In this document: positions 59,722 through 64,000 of the stretch, one piece after another
How the letters are laid out: each line of letters opens with the position of its first letter
Position numbering within the stretch: position 1 is the first letter of the stretch
Assembly: GCA_038380795.1 (NCBI GenBank)
Contig: CM076270.1
Span: forward strand, 20,662,001-20,726,000
Direction of reading: 5' to 3'
From: Pyrocephalus nanus
Lineage: Eukaryota; Chordata; Aves; Passeriformes; Tyrannidae
DNA length: 64,000 bases
The notes under the pieces: generated by a model
Told to the model about the DNA's origin: nothing
Database searches by the model: none
What the model saw: the letters and a program-made list of their open reading frames with translations, nothing else
Made by a program: the position numbers and the translations under genes

Positions 59722-62328
59722 CACCTTCTGAGTAATTTAAGAACTCCACTGACTACACAACTTTTCTCAAAGCAGTATTTAAAAAAAAAAAATCTCATTT
59801 ATAAAGCTATGTTTTCAATCTCCCACCCCTAATAACTGCATAAGATAACCTCAAAACCCTGTATCATTCAGTTTACTGAACTAAGATATTAATTTGCTTG
59901 TAGATAATATTACAGGAAAAAACAACTGATTCAGTAAAGTTTAATCCTTCTCTTCAAGTCCTGGCTCATTTAGGGAGGTTCTATGAGCAGCCACTAACAG
60001 ACAGCACACCCAGTCCTCAGCAGGCACATGTGACCATCACTGACCAAAGGAAAACAATCCCTCAGAATTGTGAAAACAAGTGCTAAAATGTGGCAAGGTG
60101 CTACAGACAAGTATCTAACTGATCTCTCCTGCTGTGAAGTGAAGGAGGCTGGAATCATCTGTCTGTGAAAAGGGACCAGAGAAGAGCAAGGCTTTGATTT
60201 ACTGAGTGGGAAGGACTCTGCAGCAGATTGCTGATAACCTCTTCATGTAAAGCCCACAAGCTGCAAAGATGGAACATGACTGCAGGAGGGATGAAGAGCT
60301 GTCCTGGAAATGGGCAAATAATTTATTTAGAACCAACTGTCCATTACTGTTCACAAAGGAATTGTTAAGAGTCTTAAATGTATTCATTATTTCAAATTGT
60401 TCCGTTTATTTCTTCAGCAAATAAGATATGTATTCTGGAGACACTGAAATTGTGAAATGGACAATTGACTATTCCATTCACAATCTGCATTGTCTTGGAT
60501 AGCTGAATTATTTGCCTAATTTTAATTACATAACACAGGGAAGGAAAATTGAGCCTTTAATCACCATGAGTAATGCTTACTCAAGAAAGAAGTCCTATTG
60601 AAGTCCAACAAATAAAGAGTTTTCAACATTAGAAAATGAGTCAGAATCTGGCCTGATTCATAGTTTGTGCTCTGAGGTAGTTTTACCTCTTCCTTTTCAA
60701 ATATGTACCTATCCTACATAGTATTGTCAGGGAGCAGCAATAAATATCTTTTACTTGCTTAGTCAGCCAGCACAGCACCAGCTCAAAACTGAAATGCTAT
60801 GAAGAAGGATCTGAAGTTCAACAGTTCGGGTAGAAGAAGGAGAGAAGGGAAAAACCTGTTTCTCCAGAGCCTTTATGGTCATGAAACACAAAATTCATGT
60901 TTCAAAAAAAAAAAAAATAAATATTCAACTGAGACTGTTTTCAAATTTAGATAAATATTAGTAGGATAAAAAAAAAAACAAACTAAGACATCACATACCA
61001 AACAAAAAATAAGACAGAACTGCACCCGATTAGCTTTTAGACTCACAAAAAAAAAAAATTACGAGCTGTTCTGTCATCATTTCTGGAGGTCTTTAGGAGG
61101 GATCCAAATTGCTATTGTGGGAAGAACACTAATAGAAAAAAAACTACAAACATATGCTAACTTGTGGTGGTTTGTAAGCCAATTAACAACACACCAACAC
61201 CCCCCAACAAATTAGACAAACTCAACAAGCAATATTCTTTACCAAGACAAGTGTTGTAAAGGAGACAGCAGCACAATCAGCTGGCAGAACCCCTCTGTAC
61301 CCTAACAAAAGTGACAGCGTGAATCTGAAGAGAACCCATGTCTGTAAATACTGAGCAGCAGAGACAGCACAAAGAGCAGACTGCCCAGTTCCAGGGCAGC
61401 AGCATCGGAGTCAGTGGGCACCTGTGACCTACATGTGCACCTGTAAGGAAGAAGGTATGGGAGGACTGAAAGAGTGCCCAAAATTAAGTTTTCCTACAAG
61501 GCTTTTTCTTTTTATTTAAAGGCCACATTTTCCTAAAACTGTCATTTCAGCACCAAGAAATTTGAACTGAATCAGCATTAGTTTTATCAGCCATTTCAGT
61601 TAGGTATCTTCAACTTCCCTTGAGAAAAGGCAAAGATATTCAAACCTACTTTGTTCTATTTAGAGATGGAGCCAAAGCAGCACTAAAAGCAGGTCTAGCC
61701 AGTAATTTGAATGTCAAGCTACTTGCCTCCCATCATTATTATTTCAGTTTGTACCTGCTTAGTAGAGTTTTGCCCACATCTGATGTGCTTGGTTCATTAC
61801 AAGAACTTGCTAATAAATAAACTGTTTTAATAATAGAGTTCTGCATCTTGTACTACAAGAAAGTTATCACTTATATCTTGGGCCTTTCATCCTCCTTTTA
61901 TGTGGAGGATGGAAGTTGTTTTTGTAGAGAATTCAAAATTTTATTTTGTTTTCCTTGGGGGAAAACATTGTGAATTTGCAAACTTCTCCAGATTTTAGAA
62001 GAACTGGTCTGGACCAAGATGTTTCAGTGTTGGTGGACTCAATGGGGATGTTATGCAATAGGACACAATAGGGGAGAAGAGACAAAAACGTTGTCAGCTG
62101 TTCATTCCAGACACTACTTGCTCCAAAGCATTGAGGGAATGTGGGTTTTCTGGTAGCAGAAGCGGTTTGGGTTTTGTTTTAACTTATACCATCTTTTAGA
62201 ATAGGCATTCAGACTTCAGGTCTCTGAATCCCTCAATTAGGCTTGTGCAAATGCATCCAGCCTTTTTATGCTTTTCCCCATTCCCTCCTCCTCTTTCATT
62301 CCTTCTTCCTGCTTCCCCATCCTCGCAG
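59722..62328. other. Unique AT-rich non-coding stretch
   Basis: Holds A runs at 59781-59792, 60904-60916, 60968-60978 and 61047-61058. The segment 60400-60560 has densely packed homeodomain- and SOX-like strings (TTTTAATTACA, GACAATTGACTATTCC, CATTGTC) and might be a conserved non-coding element. No gene is supported. Confidence 0.4.
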
Positions 62329-62535
62329 TGAAGCTTCTCAGACTTGGCAAGAGCTGCTGGGCTCCAGCCAGCTGCTGCTTCAGACCCAGGCCGTGCTCTC
62401 GAGGCATCGTCCTAGAGCAGGGTGGGGCTGTGCTGCAAAGTGCAAACCCGAGCCAAAGTGTGCGAGGCCCCAGAGAGCACATCACACAGGTGCTGCTGCA
62501 TGTAGGGAGCCTCTCCATATTCACCAGCCCTGGAG
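62329..62535 (+). other. Candidate internal exon of an unidentified transcript
   Basis: A very strong splice acceptor precedes it: about 55 bases of almost pure pyrimidine (from roughly 62271) ending in CCTCGCAG at 62321-62328. It ends with GGAG|GTTAGT, a good donor, at 62532-62541. The enclosed 207 bases are a multiple of three, are distinctly GC-richer than the flanks and hold about six CpGs. Two plus frames are open through the whole interval and one has a stop at its first codon, so the coding frame cannot be chosen. I recognise no protein in any frame. It could be an exon of a long non-coding RNA, a UTR exon, or a chance pairing of splice signals. Confidence 0.3.
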
Positions 62536-64000
62536 GTTAGTGGAGACAGGGAGCTACCTCTGATCAAGCCAGATCAGGTCCTGACACAACTGTGTTAACA
62601 CTGTGCTGTGCCAAAGTTAACACATCCTATCTTTCTAAAACACACTGGACCAGGCAGTGGCTTTTCCACTAAAACTGAGCTAGTGCTACTTTTGCTTTAT
62701 TTATGAACCTCAGCCAATTGCTGTACAGTTCAGTTCCTCAGTACTCTACCCCATTTAACATGGTAACTTTTCACACAGCTCTAAGGGAATAAACCCAGCC
62801 ACAGAGAACAGAGGAAGCCATTCTGTTTCCCTGGATCTTCATCTGGCAGTGTCAATTGTCGAGGCTCCAGAGCCACAAGTCCTCTGCTCATTTTCCTTGT
62901 GTGAAAAAGGAATGGTTCAAATTTGATGGGGGCAAATGGCAGATCTGCATTAAGTTCAGTCAAGCTACACACATCTATTTTTTAGCAATTCAATTACGTG
63001 TTATCAGCTACCCTGTTCTTCAAGACAACCAGAATTAGCCACAGCAGAAAGCCTGGTGCAGTGAGGTGTCTCCACAGAAATTATAACAGCTAAGCCTGAT
63101 GGAAATCCCTAAGAGCAGCTGGTTCCTGCCATGTCTCCTGCCAATTGGCACGATAAAGAATCGGCCAACTTTCTAAGATTTCGGCAAAGCAAACAGAGTA
63201 CTGTCTGTACAAGGGAATACACGAGATAAACTTCAACCTTTCAGTGGTGCAGAGTGAAAGAGTTAAAGGTTCCCCTGCACACGTTCTACACAAACTTACA
63301 TGCCCAAAGGCACTGCATTTGGCTTCCTGTACCTTATGTTTTTCCGTTTTACTTATCCCTAGTGGTTCACTATTGCAGGCCTTTTGACTTGTGAGAACAA
63401 GACTCCCCATTCCCTCTGGGAGTTTCACCACTGCCCTCTCACTCCCTGTTACTCCCTTTTCTGTTTATCATCTTCCAGCTGCCTCTCTCATTCAGGTTGG
63501 GAAAGGAGGCAAGAGACAAAATTTCTGTCGTGATCTCTCCTTCCTCCACAGCTTCTTTTCAAAATAATTTTTCTCTTAATGAGAGAAACGCCACCATAAG
63601 GGGAAGATATCCTGGTGTCTAGAGCCAGGCAGGTTTTCAGGAAGCAGAAAGAAACCCACAGCCCAAGCTAACAGCACAGAGGATCCACAGCACCTTCAGG
63701 CTCTGAAACATCAGCTGGAACCCGCCCAAATCTCCCTCTTCCTGGGAATAAGTCTGTAGTTTAAGCAAATCAAGCTTCAAATACTGCATTTCTCTAAGTC
63801 TCCTACACTTACTTGCAAGATTCAAATCCTTGAGAGAGGCCAGAGGCTGCTTTTGTACAGTAACAGCCATCTCAGTAGCAGGTATTTGCAAACATGTTGT
63901 TGCACTAAAATGAAACCCTCTTTTCTCTTGCTATCAGTCAGATATTGGACATACTGTAAACCAGGTTTACATATTTACTGAGTCATTTATTTAGCAGAGC
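62536..64000. other. Unique non-coding stretch
   Basis: No recognised repeat or gene up to the window edge. Minus-strand frames at 63090-63431 (113 codons) and 63637-63891 (84 codons) are of ordinary composition and match nothing I know. Confidence 0.4.

Noticed and set aside
61130..61480. LTR beginning GTGGTGGTTTG
   Set aside because: The start resembles the block at 10773, but similarity ends after about ten bases.
1..64000. CRISPR array, operon or prophage
   Set aside because: No regularly spaced repeats with spacers, no long prokaryotic-type frames and no ribosome-binding-site pattern; vertebrate repeats are present instead.

Overview
This window looks like non-coding DNA from a bird, most likely a passerine. 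The evidence is two 3' ends of avian CR1 LINEs, a solo LTR of about 1 kb whose start (TGTATTGGGTTTGCATGGC) matches an ERVL-like LTR family I recall from songbirds, a truncated second copy of that LTR, low GC, few CpGs, and many A-rich or CAAA-rich tracts. Prokaryotic gene organisation is absent. I found no protein-coding gene I could support: the longest open frame is 163 codons, none matched a family I know, and most frames are short and AT-biased or lie inside repeats. The window is best read as an intergenic gene desert or the interior of a very long intron. Family names, consensus comparisons and recalled repeat identities are from memory; no search was run.

Layout. 1-3829: unique AT-rich sequence with a degenerate minisatellite (1285-1338). 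3830-4880: solo LTR, plus orientation. 4881-14040: unique sequence with a perfect 16-bp hairpin (6268-6310), two MIR-like SINE tails (8061-8180, 10498-10593), a CTCF-like motif (8637-8648) and a second 16-pair hairpin (11914-11949). 14041-14146: first ~106 bp of a related LTR. 14995-15111: CAAA-rich minisatellite. 19627-20157 and 25465-26068: CR1 3' ends, both on the minus strand and from different subfamilies. 31440-31567, 51198-51275 and 59671-59721: faint copies of old palindromic amniote repeats. 32704-32731: a 28-bp near-perfect palindrome. 58859-58960 and 62329-62535: stretches bounded by convincing splice signals that could be non-coding RNA exons.

No genes can be shown to work together here. 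The LTR, the CTCF-like site, the strong inverted repeats and the candidate exons are the only elements with a plausible function, and each is stated with its uncertainty. The most unusual direct observations are the three strong inverted repeats, whose arms are too long to be expected by chance in 64 kb and which do not match any element I recognise.
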